DNA from: Flemingiibacterium sp045636145 | GTDB lineage: Bacteria > Bacillota > Clostridia > Oscillospirales > CAG-272 | NCBI GenBank assembly: GCA_045636145.1 | Contig: JAZTWV010000033.1 | Coordinates: 1-53,305 of the forward strand | Direction: 5' to 3' | DNA length: 53,305 bases | In this document: positions 7,564-17,067 of the stretch, one piece after another | Layout of the letters: the number at the start of each line of letters is the position of its first letter | Position numbering within the stretch: position 1 is the stretch's first letter | Made by a program: the position numbers and the translations under genes | The notes under the pieces: generated by a model | Database searches by the model: none | Told to the model about the DNA's origin: nothing | Seen by the model: only the letters and a program-made list of their open reading frames with translations

Positions 7564-8460
7564 TCACACATTAACTACCTTGTAAACCTCATTCTTCGCC
7601 ATGCCGCGGTCTTTGGCGCAGGCTTTGATGGCGTCCATCTTCGACTTGCCGCCGTCAATATAGTAGGCAACGTGCTCCTCAATAGTCATGGTGCTCCAGA
7701 ATGCGCCCTCTGCCGCCTGCTCCTCGCTTGCGCCCTCAACGATAAGCACATATTCGCCTCTCGGCTCGCGGTCGGCGTACATATTCACCGCCTCGGAGAG
7801 TGTGGTGCGCAGGATCTCCTCGTTTAGCTTGGTAAGCTCGCGGCAAAGTGAGATTTTGCGGTTGCCGAGAGCCGAAAAAAGGTCCGCAAGGGTGGCTTTC
7901 AGCTTGTGTGGTGCTTCGTAGAATATAAGCGTGTGCCTGTGGTGCTTGATTTCATCAAGATGTCGTTTTCTTTCCCCCTTGTTGGTGGAAAGAAAACCTT
8001 CGAAAGCGAATCTTGCCGTGAAAAGCCCCGAAAGTGTCAGCGCAGTCATTGCGGCGCAGGGTCCCGGCACTGCGGTCACGGGAATCCCTCTCTCGGCACA
8101 CAGCTTGACGATATCCTCGCCGGGGTCGCTTATTCCCGGCATACCGGCATCAGTCACAAGGGCGCAGGACTCGCCTGCCGCAAGGCGGTCACATATTATC
8201 TCGCCGCGCTCGCGCTTGTTGTGCTCATAGTAGCTGACCATCGGCTTTTTGATGCCAAAAATGGCAAGAAGCTTTGCGGAATTGCGCGTATCCTCCGCCG
8301 CAACGAAATCCACGCCTGCAAGCACCTTTTTCGCCCTCTCGGACAGGTCGGCGAGGTTTCCGATGGGGGTCGTCACAAGATACAGCGTGCCGCCGTTTAT
8401 TTTGTTTTTTTCCTCGGACGTATCGGCATAGTATACGTCAGGGTCTTTTGTAAGGCTCAT
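7564..8460 (-). CDS. rsmI: 16S rRNA (cytidine1402-2'-O)-methyltransferase
   Basis: Methylates the ribose of C1402 in the decoding centre of 16S rRNA using SAM. The protein shows the tetrapyrrole-methylase fold: GGTLYLVTTPIGNLADLS at the N terminus, AEDTRNSAKLL, LVTDAGMPGISDPG, and VPGPCAAMTAL. The C-terminal part (from about residue 240) resembles the small helical domain of RsmI. The ATG at 8460 is chosen because GGGTGA precedes it; an upstream in-frame GTG (8469) would overlap that site. The first codons overlap the end of the upstream methyltransferase gene by 23 bases, so the two are co-translated. Confidence 0.93.
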   Translation of the reverse strand: MSLTKDPDVYYADTSEEKNKINGGTLYLVTTPIGNLADLSERAKKVLAGVDFVAAEDTRNSAKLLAIFGIKKPMVSYYEHNKRERGEIICDRLAAGESCALVTDAGMPGISDPGEDIVKLCAERGIPVTAVPGPCAAMTALTLSGLFTARFAFEGFLSTNKGERKRHLDEIKHHRHTLIFYEAPHKLKATLADLFSALGNRKISLCRELTKLNEEILRTTLSEAVNMYADREPRGEYVLIVEGASEEQAAEGAFWSTMTIEEHVAYYIDGGKSKMDAIKACAKDRGMAKNEVYKVVNV

Positions 8461-9193
8461 CAAATTCACCCGTTTCGTAGATTTTTGTAAGTTCGTCTGT
8501 GTAATTGCTTCCGTCCGTGTACATTATAAGCGGCGGAGTCACATACATCCCCGGTGCCGCTCCTTTTTTCGCCTCGCAAAGCACAAGGCATGGCGCAAGC
8601 TCCGAGCGTGCGTGAACGAATGTCATGCGCTTCGGCTCAAGCTTTGCCGCGGAAAGAGCGCACACAAGCTCGCTGAGCCTGTCCGGACGCCACACGGTGT
8701 AAAAAAGTCCGCCGTGCTTAAGGACACGGTAAGCCGCGGCGCAAAAATCGCCTATTCCGCCGGCAACCTCGTGGCGCGCGATATTTTTGTATTCACTTTC
8801 GTTAGCCCTGCCTGTCACTTTCATGTAAGGCGGATTTGACACAGCAATATCCGCCGTACCGCCCACCGTTTCTGCCGATACATCGCGCACATCGGCGCAG
8901 TGCACCGTGAGCCTGTCCGTAAGACCGTTAAGCTCGGCGTTGCGGCAGATAAGCTCGGCAAAATCCGACTGCAGCTCTATGGCGTGCATCCTCGCAAGCT
9001 TTCCTTTATTAAGAAGAAGCAGCGGAATAACGCCCGTACCGCTTCCGAGGTCTACGCCCACAGCGCGTGTCTGCGCTCGCACGTATGCACTCAAAAGATA
9101 CGCGTCCGTGCCGAATGTAAGACCGTCTTTTTTCTCGATAAGCCGGAGTCCGTCGTTAATGTTTATGATCTTTTCGTCATTTGTAATTTTCAT
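8438..9193 (-). CDS. TrmN6-like (YabB family) adenine-N6 methyltransferase
   Basis: A SAM-dependent methyltransferase similar to E. coli TrmN6, which modifies A37 of tRNA1-Val. The conserved entry DGLTFGTDAYLLSAYV, the SAM loop GVDLGSGTGVIPLLL, and the N6-adenine signature SNPPYM are visible. It precedes and overlaps rsmI, a very common Firmicutes pair (yabB-yazA-rsmI in Bacillus); the yazA (GIY-YIG) member is missing here. The start at ATG 9193 fits the family N terminus but has no clear ribosome-binding site because a terminator stem lies just upstream. A TTG at 9241 is the alternative. Substrate by family only. Confidence 0.85.
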   Translation of the reverse strand: MKITNDEKIININDGLRLIEKKDGLTFGTDAYLLSAYVRAQTRAVGVDLGSGTGVIPLLLLNKGKLARMHAIELQSDFAELICRNAELNGLTDRLTVHCADVRDVSAETVGGTADIAVSNPPYMKVTGRANESEYKNIARHEVAGGIGDFCAAAYRVLKHGGLFYTVWRPDRLSELVCALSAAKLEPKRMTFVHARSELAPCLVLCEAKKGAAPGMYVTPPLIMYTDGSNYTDELTKIYETGEFDEPYKRP

Positions 9194-9204
9194 TTTAATA
9201 AACC

Positions 9205-9233
9205 AAAAGGGTGTCACAGCGTACACCCTTTTT
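9205..9233 (-). terminator. Terminator after murA
   Basis: Stem 9205-9214 with 9223-9232 (AAAGGGTGT / ACACCCTTT), followed on the minus strand by TTTTGGTTT. It lies between murA and the TrmN6-like gene, so rsmI and its partner may depend on read-through or on the TTGACT-like element near 9241. Confidence 0.7.
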
Positions 9234-9261
9234 ATAGTCAAAGTAAATTCGGATAATCCTA

Positions 9262-10548
9262 TCAGTTGGCTTTTTCAAACTGCGCGGCATCGGGTACGAT
9301 AACCTTCTTTATGTCCGCGCCTACCGCACGAAGCTTGCCGACGACGTCGTCGTATCCGCGCTCGATATAGTGGATATCCTCTATCTCGGTGCGTCCCTTT
9401 ATTGCCATTCCGGCAATTATCATGGCAACACCGGCTCTCAGGTCAACCGCCTTGACAGGCGCACCGGACATGGACTGTCCGCCCTCGATTATGGCGGTAG
9501 CACCGTCAACCTTAATAGAAGCACCCATGCGCTTCAGCTCTTCAACATATCTGAAGCGGTTGTTGAATATACTCTCAGTAAGGCAGGACACACCGTTTGC
9601 AAGGCACAGCAGCGCGCCGAACTGAGGATTCATGTCGGTGGGGAATCCGGGATAAGGCGCCGTCTTGACATTGACACGGTTAAGCTCGCCTGTGCTGATA
9701 ACTTCAATGGAATCGTCGTTTTCAATAATCTTAACGCCCATTTCCTCAAGCTTTGCGGAAACAGATTCCATGTGCTTGGGAATAACGTTGGTCACTTTCA
9801 GATGTCCGCCTGTTGCCGCCGCCGCACACATATACGTTCCGGCTTCGATCATATCGGGGATTATAGCGTAGGTGCATCCGCAAAGGTGGTCAACACCCTT
9901 TATCTTTATGGTGTCAGTACCGGCACCGGTTATCTTTGCGCCGCAGGTGTTAAGGAAGTTGGCAAGGTCAACCACATGAGGCTCTCTTGCGGCATTCTCG
10001 ATAACGGTAGTGCCCTTGGCACGAGCCGCGGCGATCATTACGTTGATAGTACCGCCGACCGTCTCTACGTCAAAATATATAGATGTGCCCTGAAGCGTAT
10101 CCGCCTTGGCATCAATATAACCGCTTTCAACATTTATCTGGGCCCCCAGAGCCTTAAAGCCCTTTATGTGCTGGTCGATTGGGCGTACACCGAAATCGCA
10201 TCCGCCGGGCAGACCCACATATGCTTTGCCCCAGCGTCCAAGCTCTGCGCCCACAAGATAGTATGAGCCGCGCATTTTGCGGACAAGCTCGTAAGGGGAT
10301 ATGCCGCCCTTTGCTCCACGGGAATCCACCTCAACGGTGTTTCTCGAAAGCATCCTTATACGGCATCCCATAGCTGCGAGGATTTCAAGGGACAGACTTA
10401 TATCACTGATGGAAGGAACGTTCTCGATAACACACACATCGTCTACCGCAAGGGTCGCGAGTATTATCGGGATAGCGGCATTTTTGGATCCGCTGACTTC
10501 AACTGAGCCGACCAAAGGTCTGCCGCCGTTAACTATTATTTTTTCCAT
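9262..10548 (-). CDS. murA: UDP-N-acetylglucosamine 1-carboxyvinyltransferase
   Basis: First committed step of peptidoglycan synthesis: adds phosphoenolpyruvate to UDP-GlcNAc. The 429 residues begin MEKIIVNGGRPLVGSV and contain SGSKNAA, the flexible loop LPGGCDFGVRPID with the fosfomycin-reactive cysteine present, and the C-terminal PGFPTDMNPQ and VVGKLRAVGA motifs. ATG 10548 matches the family start; an upstream in-frame TTG/ATG extension would add unrelated residues. It has its own promoter and a terminator, and lies just downstream of the Wal operon, which controls wall metabolism in other Firmicutes. Confidence 0.95.
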   Translation of the reverse strand: MEKIIVNGGRPLVGSVEVSGSKNAAIPIILATLAVDDVCVIENVPSISDISLSLEILAAMGCRIRMLSRNTVEVDSRGAKGGISPYELVRKMRGSYYLVGAELGRWGKAYVGLPGGCDFGVRPIDQHIKGFKALGAQINVESGYIDAKADTLQGTSIYFDVETVGGTINVMIAAARAKGTTVIENAAREPHVVDLANFLNTCGAKITGAGTDTIKIKGVDHLCGCTYAIIPDMIEAGTYMCAAAATGGHLKVTNVIPKHMESVSAKLEEMGVKIIENDDSIEVISTGELNRVNVKTAPYPGFPTDMNPQFGALLCLANGVSCLTESIFNNRFRYVEELKRMGASIKVDGATAIIEGGQSMSGAPVKAVDLRAGVAMIIAGMAIKGRTEIEDIHYIERGYDDVVGKLRAVGADIKKVIVPDAAQFEKAN

Positions 10549-10641
10549 ATCTTCGTCTCGTTTCCCGGCGTAAAATAATGCGCGGAGCATAGCGGCGCGC
10601 CATATATAATAGGCATTGACCCGCCGAGGTCATGCCACGGT

Positions 10642-10669
10642 AGTATATCTAATATAAAAACAAAGGCAA
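10642..10669 (-). promoter_or_regulatory. Candidate murA promoter
   Basis: Minus-strand TTGCCT (10669-10664), 16 bases, TATACT (10647-10642), giving a leader of nearly 90 bases. No WalR-type direct repeat (TGTWAH-N5-TGTWAH) was recognised in this gap. Confidence 0.5.
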
Positions 10670-10776
10670 TTAACATTCTGTTAATAAATTAAACCTTATC
10701 TTTAATATATTATAACACTTTTATATCGAAAATGGAAGCATGTTAACAGTTTTTTTACATTTAAAGACAAGATTTA

Positions 10777-11781
10777 TTAGTTTCTCGCATATATTGTGCT
10801 ATTTGTAGCGTTGTAGACAATAGTCATGCCATCAGAGTGGTCAATTTGCCATGCCGGAATAAAATAAATAGCAGATTTGTCGGCATTCCAATATATAGCA
10901 TAAACCGCCTGCATATTTTTTACAGCCGAAAGCACCGCATCCCCCGGAAAAGCATCTGAAGGCATCTCCGTGTCGTGAGGTGTCCCTTCAGATAAAGCGA
11001 ATCCCTGTGCAGAGTCAGCATTAAGCTCGGAAAGGTCAGAAAAAAGTATGTTCACCTGGTCAACAAGCTCAGTTTGATAGTCTTCGTCAATGGGAGCAAA
11101 ATACCATCTGCCGCCTGCGTATATAAGCTCATCATTCTCGAAAACACAAACCGCGTAGTGGGAATAAATCGTATATCCGCCAAGTACCTGACGTGCCAAA
11201 AGATAAGTAAATCCGCGCTCTGAATCAAAATAGCTGTCTGTAACAACAGCCGCGAGAACGCCGCTGTCACCGGCGCACAGTCCGAGAAATTCCTCTGCGC
11301 GTTTTTCCATTGTGATAAGTCTGGATGAGGCCACATCATCCCAAAGCACCGCTTCCGAAGCAAAATTTTCGGCTGTAATCTCAGTATATGCCATCACATC
11401 AAAATTGCTATATTTCGAATAAGTGAAGCCAAATTCCGCATCAAATTCAGTAACCGCACCGTTTTGAGCCGTTATGCTGAATCCACCGTTTGGAAGTGAG
11501 AGCAGCACTTCACGCGGCGAGGAGCTCAGTGCTTCCGCCGCCTTGGTATAGTATTCGTCACTGTACAGGCTCTCATAAACGGGTGCTTTGAATTTTTCTC
11601 TCGGTATGCATTCAGGCGGCACTTCAAGACCGCGATCTGCAAGAAGCTCCACCGCGCCAAGCACTTCGTCATCGTCTATATACCCACGCGCACGGTCTTG
11701 GCGGGCTATATTAAACACAAGAAACAGATTTGCCGCCACAAGTATGCCAATAAGCAAATTTTTGACCGCTGACCAATTCAT
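10777..11781 (-). CDS. yycI: YycI-like regulator of WalK
   Basis: A 334-residue membrane-anchored protein: one N-terminal transmembrane helix (about residues 8-25, LLIGILVAANLFLVFNIA) and a large extracytoplasmic domain. The N terminus MNWSAVKNLLIGILV and the position directly after yycH behind walRK identify it as the YycI family. In Bacillus, YycH and YycI bind the membrane part of WalK and modulate its kinase activity. AAAGGAGGG lies 11 bases before the ATG. It is the last gene of the long leftward operon. The extracellular part is divergent, so the assignment rests partly on context. Confidence 0.85.
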   Translation of the reverse strand: MNWSAVKNLLIGILVAANLFLVFNIARQDRARGYIDDDEVLGAVELLADRGLEVPPECIPREKFKAPVYESLYSDEYYTKAAEALSSSPREVLLSLPNGGFSITAQNGAVTEFDAEFGFTYSKYSNFDVMAYTEITAENFASEAVLWDDVASSRLITMEKRAEEFLGLCAGDSGVLAAVVTDSYFDSERGFTYLLARQVLGGYTIYSHYAVCVFENDELIYAGGRWYFAPIDEDYQTELVDQVNILFSDLSELNADSAQGFALSEGTPHDTEMPSDAFPGDAVLSAVKNMQAVYAIYWNADKSAIYFIPAWQIDHSDGMTIVYNATNSTIYARN

Positions 11782-11802
11782 ATAGTTCCGCCCTCCTTTT
11801 GA

Positions 11803-13230
11803 TTATTTTGCAGAAACCGTCCACTCGGCATTGCTGCCAGTATAATTAAGACTTACCGCCTTTACACCCAGTCCAAGCGGAAGCATTTCAAGTTCATCAA
11901 GCTTGCGCACAACATACATCGGCTTCGGCACAAGCACTGTTTCTTTACTTCCCGTAATATAAACAGGCAGCAGCTCGATTTCAGATATTGTGTTTTCTGT
12001 AATCACTGCCCTAAGATAAGGCTCAGTTCCGATACGAATGTTGTTGTAGGTAAGAAAATATTCCACTGTAAGAAGCGATTTATCTGTGTACACGTCGCCA
12101 AGGCACGGCACCGCCGTGCCTCCCACAAGTGAAGGAGATATATCGCCAAGTCTGCCCACAAGGTTATCTACAGCGCTAAGCTTATCAAAAAGGCTGGGCG
12201 CCCCGTCTACAGTATATCCGAGAAGCGTTTCTATTTCGATTCCGCGCATTGTACCGCCGGAATCCTCAAGAGAGTCCGAGGTTGAGAATGATATGATCCC
12301 GTTGCCTATTCTGAGCTGACTGTGGGAATCAATGTAAACATCAACCTCGCCGTCCGTGTACCAATCCAGCTTGTCCGGATTGTATTTAAATAAACGGAGA
12401 AGCGCATTTCTGTCAGTCTGCTCCGGATAATCGGATGTGCTTTTTGAAATTACAGAGCACTCTATCTCGGCATCCGGGGCAGCAATATTAGTACCGTCTA
12501 TAAAATCAAATCCGTATGCTTCGATATTCTGTGCACCGTCCGCAAGTTTGGAAATATAAAAACCGGAAGTAACAATATGCTGTGCCGGTCTGAATTCAAA
12601 ATATCTCCCGGCTCCGTCACTTGCATAGGCAACAAAGCGATGTGCGGCAAAATCCTTATCGGGAACAATTATCAGCTCGCTCACATACGCACCTATATTC
12701 CCGTCGCCGCCCACAGCCACGTCTGATTCCGAGACGGTAAGTGTATCCGCCGCAAAAGCATATATAAGCTGATACAGCACAGGAACATGATACCTGATGT
12801 ATATAAATTCATCGCTTTTTTTCGCCCGTTCAAAGGCATCGACACCGTTGTCGGCACTAAGAGCGCGACAAACCGCTTCACTGCCGAAAAGCTCAAGAAT
12901 ACAGGGCTTGACCAACTCATACAGCTCCGTCACGGAGTCGGCATCCCCCACACATCCCCTGGCAGACATAAAAGTAGACTGCTTGTAGCCAACGAATTCG
13001 GGCAGCAGATGATCGCTGTTGATTCCCTCCGGCTGAATTCCGCTTTGCACGCTCCAGAGCTTATCAAAGCTATCGTTCTGTTTTTTCTTCATGACCGTGT
13101 TTTCATACACCTTCATGCCGCTTATATATACAACCACAAGGACTATAAGCAAGATAACAAGCAAGACAAGCAGAATGGTCTTAAATATCTCAAAAGCACC
13201 CAAAAAACGCCGCTTTGCAGTTTTATTCAT
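11803..13230 (-). CDS. yycH: YycH-like regulator of WalK
   Basis: A 475-residue protein with a single N-terminal transmembrane segment (about 15-40, a run of Leu/Val/Ile) and a long extracytoplasmic region. Size, topology and place between walK and yycI match YycH, which with YycI restrains or tunes WalK in other Firmicutes. ATG 13230 (MNKTAKRRF) follows an AAAGGAG site. An in-frame ATG further up (13296) reaches into the intergenic region and has no good site. Sequence similarity beyond topology was not verified, so the name rests on the conserved gene order walR-walK-yycH-yycI. Confidence 0.8.
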   Translation of the reverse strand: MNKTAKRRFLGAFEIFKTILLVLLVILLIVLVVVYISGMKVYENTVMKKKQNDSFDKLWSVQSGIQPEGINSDHLLPEFVGYKQSTFMSARGCVGDADSVTELYELVKPCILELFGSEAVCRALSADNGVDAFERAKKSDEFIYIRYHVPVLYQLIYAFAADTLTVSESDVAVGGDGNIGAYVSELIIVPDKDFAAHRFVAYASDGAGRYFEFRPAQHIVTSGFYISKLADGAQNIEAYGFDFIDGTNIAAPDAEIECSVISKSTSDYPEQTDRNALLRLFKYNPDKLDWYTDGEVDVYIDSHSQLRIGNGIISFSTSDSLEDSGGTMRGIEIETLLGYTVDGAPSLFDKLSAVDNLVGRLGDISPSLVGGTAVPCLGDVYTDKSLLTVEYFLTYNNIRIGTEPYLRAVITENTISEIELLPVYITGSKETVLVPKPMYVVRKLDELEMLPLGLGVKAVSLNYTGSNAEWTVSAK

Positions 13231-13305
13231 AACTGTGCCGCTCCTTTCTGCGGAGTGTGGGAAATTCGCATTACAAACCTCCGTCCGAAAACTCATTTTT
13301 CAGAC

Positions 13306-15114
13306 TCATTCCACCGATTTAAGCTTAGTTTCAAGAGGCAAAAGCAGTGATACTTCCGTACCATTTCCGGGTTCGCTTTCCACTGAAATCGTTCCCCCGT
13401 GAGCCTCCACGATCTCTTTTGCTATAGCAAGACCGAGGCCTGTTCCGCCTCTCTCGCTGGTACGGGATTTTTCCACACGGTAAAAACGCTCAAACAGATG
13501 CGGCAGATCTTCGCTTGGTATGCCGATACCTGTATCCCTCACCCGTATTTCAAGTTCTTGTGCGACTGCCGCGGCCCTTACCGTAATAGTTCCACCGTCG
13601 GGAGTATACTTTATAGCGTTTGATACAATGTTTATGAGAACCTGCTCAATGCGCTCCTTATCGGCAGAGATCATGGGTAATGTTCCGTTTGAAGCATAAC
13701 GAAGCTCATGTGAATGCGCTTCCGCATCCACACGCATAACCTCACATATGTGTGTGAGTATCTTGTCAGGATCAAAGCTTTCAATTGTCCACTGTGTGCG
13801 CTTGTTGTCAAGTCTTGACAGCACCAAGAGATCAGATACTATTCTGGTCATTCGGTCACACTCATCCACTGCCATGTGAAGAAAGAAATCTTCCATATCA
13901 GGCGCCATATCCGGATCGGAGAGAATAGTTTCGCAGGCGCCCTTGATACTCGTAAGAGGTGTCCTCATCTCGTGAGAAACATTTGCAACGAACTCACGCC
14001 TTGACTTGTCAAGCTCATATCTTCCGGTTTCGTTGTGGATTACCGCAAGCACACCGCGGTGAGATGTATTATCTGCCACATAGCTGATGTCACCGAAGTT
14101 TACATCAAGCACCTTTCCGTCAAACATAACGTCGCTGACGTTATAGCCGTCCCCCTCAACGCCGTCCTTTTTATCAGCTGACTGCACGCTGTCGGAGGGA
14201 TCGTATTCAATGTTCAGAAGCTCAATGAATCTTGTGAAATTAAAATCGTCACTGTAATTTGAGCCAAGAAGATCCTTAAGGGTCTGATTTATGTGCATCA
14301 CCTTTCCGTCATCGGTAAAGGCAATAACACCGTCATGAAGATAGGTAAACAGCGTTTCAAGCTTCTGATGCTCACCCGACACCTCCTCAAGAGTGTTCTT
14401 GAGTGTTTTTTTCATGTAATTGAACGTGTCGGTAAGCTTTCCGATCTCATCGTTTGCGTGAATATCAAGCTCATGTGAAAATTCACCCGCCGCAATAAGC
14501 TTCGCTCCGCGTGTGAGACTCTGTATGGGTGATGTAATAGCTTTTGAAAGGAAGAATGCCAAAAAGATGGCAAATATCAGACCGAACATGAGTGCCTGGA
14601 GAATGATGGAAAACAGCCTCCATGTAAACTGCTGCATCTCCTCCATTGAATCTCTGACATATATAATACACTCGTTTCCATTGTCCGTAAGTTTAATGGC
14701 ATAGTCGGCAAAATCCGCGCCAAGCGGCTGAGAGTTGTCCGGCTTTCCGCGCATGGCGGCGATCAGATTTGCGGTTTTTTGCAGACTTTTTCCAAGCTCT
14801 GAGTCCGAGCCTTCAAGAAACACACCGTCGGCATCAAGAATATAGAAATTGCGGTAATCGTCGATACCCAAAACGCCGCGGTAACTGTTGAGTATTTTCA
14901 GTTGCTCTATGGCAAAGTCGTCCGTCCTTAGTGCACCTTGAAGCTCTTCCGCAAGCGGACTGTCCTCTGAAAGATTCTGCGCCATCTGATCGGTAAACTC
15001 GTCCATGTAGAAGCTGTTTACGTTATTGATAAGGACAGTGCCTATAACGCACATTACCGTTATCATGAAGATAACGAGTATAAGTATGATTTTAAAATAC
15101 AGACTGTTATACAT
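13306..15114 (-). CDS. walK: Sensor histidine kinase WalK (YycG)
   Basis: The sensor of the essential cell-wall two-component system. The 602 residues show TM1 (about 7-28), an extracytoplasmic sensor domain, TM2 (about 165-190), a HAMP linker (SKAITSPIQSLTRGAKLIAAG), a PAS-like domain with FTDDGKVMHINQTLKDLLG, the HisKA box VANVSHEMRTPLTS with the phosphorylated His, and a complete ATPase domain (N box NIVSNAIKYTPDGG, G1 DTGIGIP, G2 GTGLGLAIAKEIV). It starts three bases after walR ends, indicating tight coupling. The single PAS and HAMP arrangement is as in Bacillus WalK. Confidence 0.93.
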   Translation of the reverse strand: MYNSLYFKIILILVIFMITVMCVIGTVLINNVNSFYMDEFTDQMAQNLSEDSPLAEELQGALRTDDFAIEQLKILNSYRGVLGIDDYRNFYILDADGVFLEGSDSELGKSLQKTANLIAAMRGKPDNSQPLGADFADYAIKLTDNGNECIIYVRDSMEEMQQFTWRLFSIILQALMFGLIFAIFLAFFLSKAITSPIQSLTRGAKLIAAGEFSHELDIHANDEIGKLTDTFNYMKKTLKNTLEEVSGEHQKLETLFTYLHDGVIAFTDDGKVMHINQTLKDLLGSNYSDDFNFTRFIELLNIEYDPSDSVQSADKKDGVEGDGYNVSDVMFDGKVLDVNFGDISYVADNTSHRGVLAVIHNETGRYELDKSRREFVANVSHEMRTPLTSIKGACETILSDPDMAPDMEDFFLHMAVDECDRMTRIVSDLLVLSRLDNKRTQWTIESFDPDKILTHICEVMRVDAEAHSHELRYASNGTLPMISADKERIEQVLINIVSNAIKYTPDGGTITVRAAAVAQELEIRVRDTGIGIPSEDLPHLFERFYRVEKSRTSERGGTGLGLAIAKEIVEAHGGTISVESEPGNGTEVSLLLPLETKLKSVE

Positions 15115-15117
15115 AGC

Positions 15118-15831
15118 TTATTTTATATAATACCCCATGCCGCGCTTGGTAAACAGATATTCGGGCTTTCCCGCATCCGCTTCAAGCTTGGCGCGCAGAC
15201 GGCTTACAGTAACATCAACGCTGGAGGTGTCGCCGAAGAATCCGTCATATCCCCATACTTCCGAAAGAAGCTGTTCACGGGAATACACAGTTCCGAGATT
15301 CTTTGCCATAAATGTAAGCAGTTCATATTCTTTCTTAGTAAGCTCGATTGGCGTACCGTCACGTGTAACCTGATATTTTACCGTATCTATTACAAGACCG
15401 CGCACAGTGAGTGTAGACTCGCCGGACTCAGCAGCGGCAGGCACAACCCCATTTGATGAGCGTCGGATATTAGCCTTGATACGCGCAAGCAGCTCGTTCA
15501 TCGAAAACGGCTTTGTTACATAATCGTCAGCACCTATATCAAGTCCCATTATCTTGTCCACCTCTTCAACGCGTGCTGTGGCAATAATAATGGGCGTTGC
15601 CAGCTTCTCACGCACACGGCGGCACACCTCAAAGCCATCCATCTTGGGAAGCATAAGGTCAAGCAGTATCAGATCAAATGCGCCTGTGAGTGCCTTTTTA
15701 AGTCCATCCTCACCGTCAAAGGCAAGATCATAGGCATAGCCTGCCTTCATGAGATTGTAAGCAAGCGTCATTGCGATATTTTTTTCATCCTCTACCACAA
15801 GGATCTTTTTTTTCTGAGTCGTTTCGGGCAT
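15118..15831 (-). CDS. walR: Response regulator WalR (YycF)
   Basis: An OmpR/PhoB-type response regulator of 237 residues. The receiver domain carries the acidic pair VVEDEKN, the phospho-acceptor Asp in LILLDLMLPKMDGFEV, the Thr/Ser of IATARVEEVD and the Lys of YVTKPFS. The C-terminal winged helix includes ELTKKEYELLTFMA and the recognition segment DVTVSRLRAKLE. In Bacillus and relatives WalR controls autolysins and other wall enzymes. ATG 15831 follows AAGGAGGG. An in-frame upstream ATG (15891) would overlap the deacetylase gene and has no such site. No two-component pair other than WalRK is in the window. Confidence 0.94.
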   Translation of the reverse strand: MPETTQKKKILVVEDEKNIAMTLAYNLMKAGYAYDLAFDGEDGLKKALTGAFDLILLDLMLPKMDGFEVCRRVREKLATPIIIATARVEEVDKIMGLDIGADDYVTKPFSMNELLARIKANIRRSSNGVVPAAAESGESTLTVRGLVIDTVKYQVTRDGTPIELTKKEYELLTFMAKNLGTVYSREQLLSEVWGYDGFFGDTSSVDVTVSRLRAKLEADAGKPEYLFTKRGMGYYIK

Positions 15832-15868
15832 TTTTGTAACCCTCCTTTTAAAAGTTATAGTTCGTGAT

Positions 15869-17050
15869 TCAGGGTTTCGTGTATTCTTCAAATGCCGGAG
15901 AGATAACTCTCACCTCGCAGGCATCGCTGTTGTTTTTGATAAAATCAAGCACTCTTCTAAGTGTCGCGGCAGTATTGGCATTTTCCGTAAATCTCAGTAC
16001 CGAAACCTCGTTTTTTCGTATACCGTTTATAAGAGAATTTGCGGCACTGTATGGACCGTAATTTGCCGGAATCTCCACATTGGCATCCCAGACTATATAT
16101 CCCTCATCCGAAAGTTTTCTGCGCGCATCACCATCAAGCGCCGGAAGCTTGTCTCCTCCGTCGGGAGCACGCCATATGCGTGATTTTTGCTTTATGATTT
16201 TTGAAAGAAGCTCATTTTCGGCTTCGATATCGGAGAGTATGGCATCCGTACTTGTGAGAAGCGATGCATCATGCTCCATTGTGTGAAGTGCTATGGCATG
16301 TCCGCCTGCGGCTATTCGCGACAAGGTCTCGATATTCGACTCTGCCTTGCTTCCAATGACGAAAAAGGTAGCCCCGAAGCCGTACTCATCAAGTACGTCC
16401 AATATTTTATCTGTATATTCTCCGGGCGAATCTTCAACGGTAATATAAACCACACGCTCCGTAAGAGTGGGGGTAACGGTTACGGGAGGTGTTAAAGGCT
16501 CAGTATCCAAAGAAGATGTGGCATCGGTTGGATAGAATCCGGGGTGCTTGCGCCGAAGCAGTGTGCTGAACGAATACTCCTGATTGCCGTCTGTAATACG
16601 TATAGCCGCGGCACCGGTGGCAGGACTTATTACCTTTTCAAACCCAAGCTCAAGGTAGGCACAGACGATCTCTACGGGAACATACCGCTCTCCGTGACGC
16701 TCATAGGTGGCTATGGGAGTGCGTATCTTATCCTGATTTGCCGCAAAATCGCTTACAGTATCAAATGAAAGATACAAATCCCCGTGAGTTATTATAAATG
16801 TCTGAAGCGTTTCGTTTATACGCACCGTCACATCCGGAAGCTGTACAAACAGCGTCAGCGGTACATAGTACACACCGCTTGTATTTACCTCTACGGGGTA
16901 ACTTCCGGAAAGGGACCACGCCCGGTCGTTATAATAGCATATTATGGACGACGACTTACCGGAAATCTCCGTGCGCACTGCCGTTATCACTGAAAATACA
17001 ACGGCTATACATATAATAACGCTTAAAGCTCCTGCAAGCTTTCTTTTCAT
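15869..17050 (-). CDS. Membrane-anchored NodB-like polysaccharide deacetylase
   Basis: A 393-residue exported protein: N-terminal membrane anchor or signal (about 5-26), a domain resembling the copper-amine-oxidase N-terminal fold (about 35-155, with VPLTLFVQLPDV and RYVPVEIVCAYLEL), a Pro/Thr linker, then a NodB homology domain. Motif 2 (HTMEH) and motif 3 (RAPDGG) are intact. In motif 1 the canonical TFDDGP is replaced by TVEDSP, so the catalytic-base aspartate is a glutamate while the metal-binding Asp remains. Family members remove acetyl groups from peptidoglycan or similar sugars. It lies directly upstream of walR in the same operon, which fits wall remodelling; activity is uncertain because of motif 1. 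Confidence 0.85.
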   Translation of the reverse strand: MKRKLAGALSVIICIAVVFSVITAVRTEISGKSSSIICYYNDRAWSLSGSYPVEVNTSGVYYVPLTLFVQLPDVTVRINETLQTFIITHGDLYLSFDTVSDFAANQDKIRTPIATYERHGERYVPVEIVCAYLELGFEKVISPATGAAAIRITDGNQEYSFSTLLRRKHPGFYPTDATSSLDTEPLTPPVTVTPTLTERVVYITVEDSPGEYTDKILDVLDEYGFGATFFVIGSKAESNIETLSRIAAGGHAIALHTMEHDASLLTSTDAILSDIEAENELLSKIIKQKSRIWRAPDGGDKLPALDGDARRKLSDEGYIVWDANVEIPANYGPYSAANSLINGIRKNEVSVLRFTENANTAATLRRVLDFIKNNSDACEVRVISPAFEEYTKP

Positions 17051-17067
17051 GCGGTCCCTCCTTTCTT

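Noticed and set aside
9370..10266. 298-codon plus-strand frame opposite murA
   Set aside because: Antisense shadow of a full-length MurA with all motifs; no start signal.
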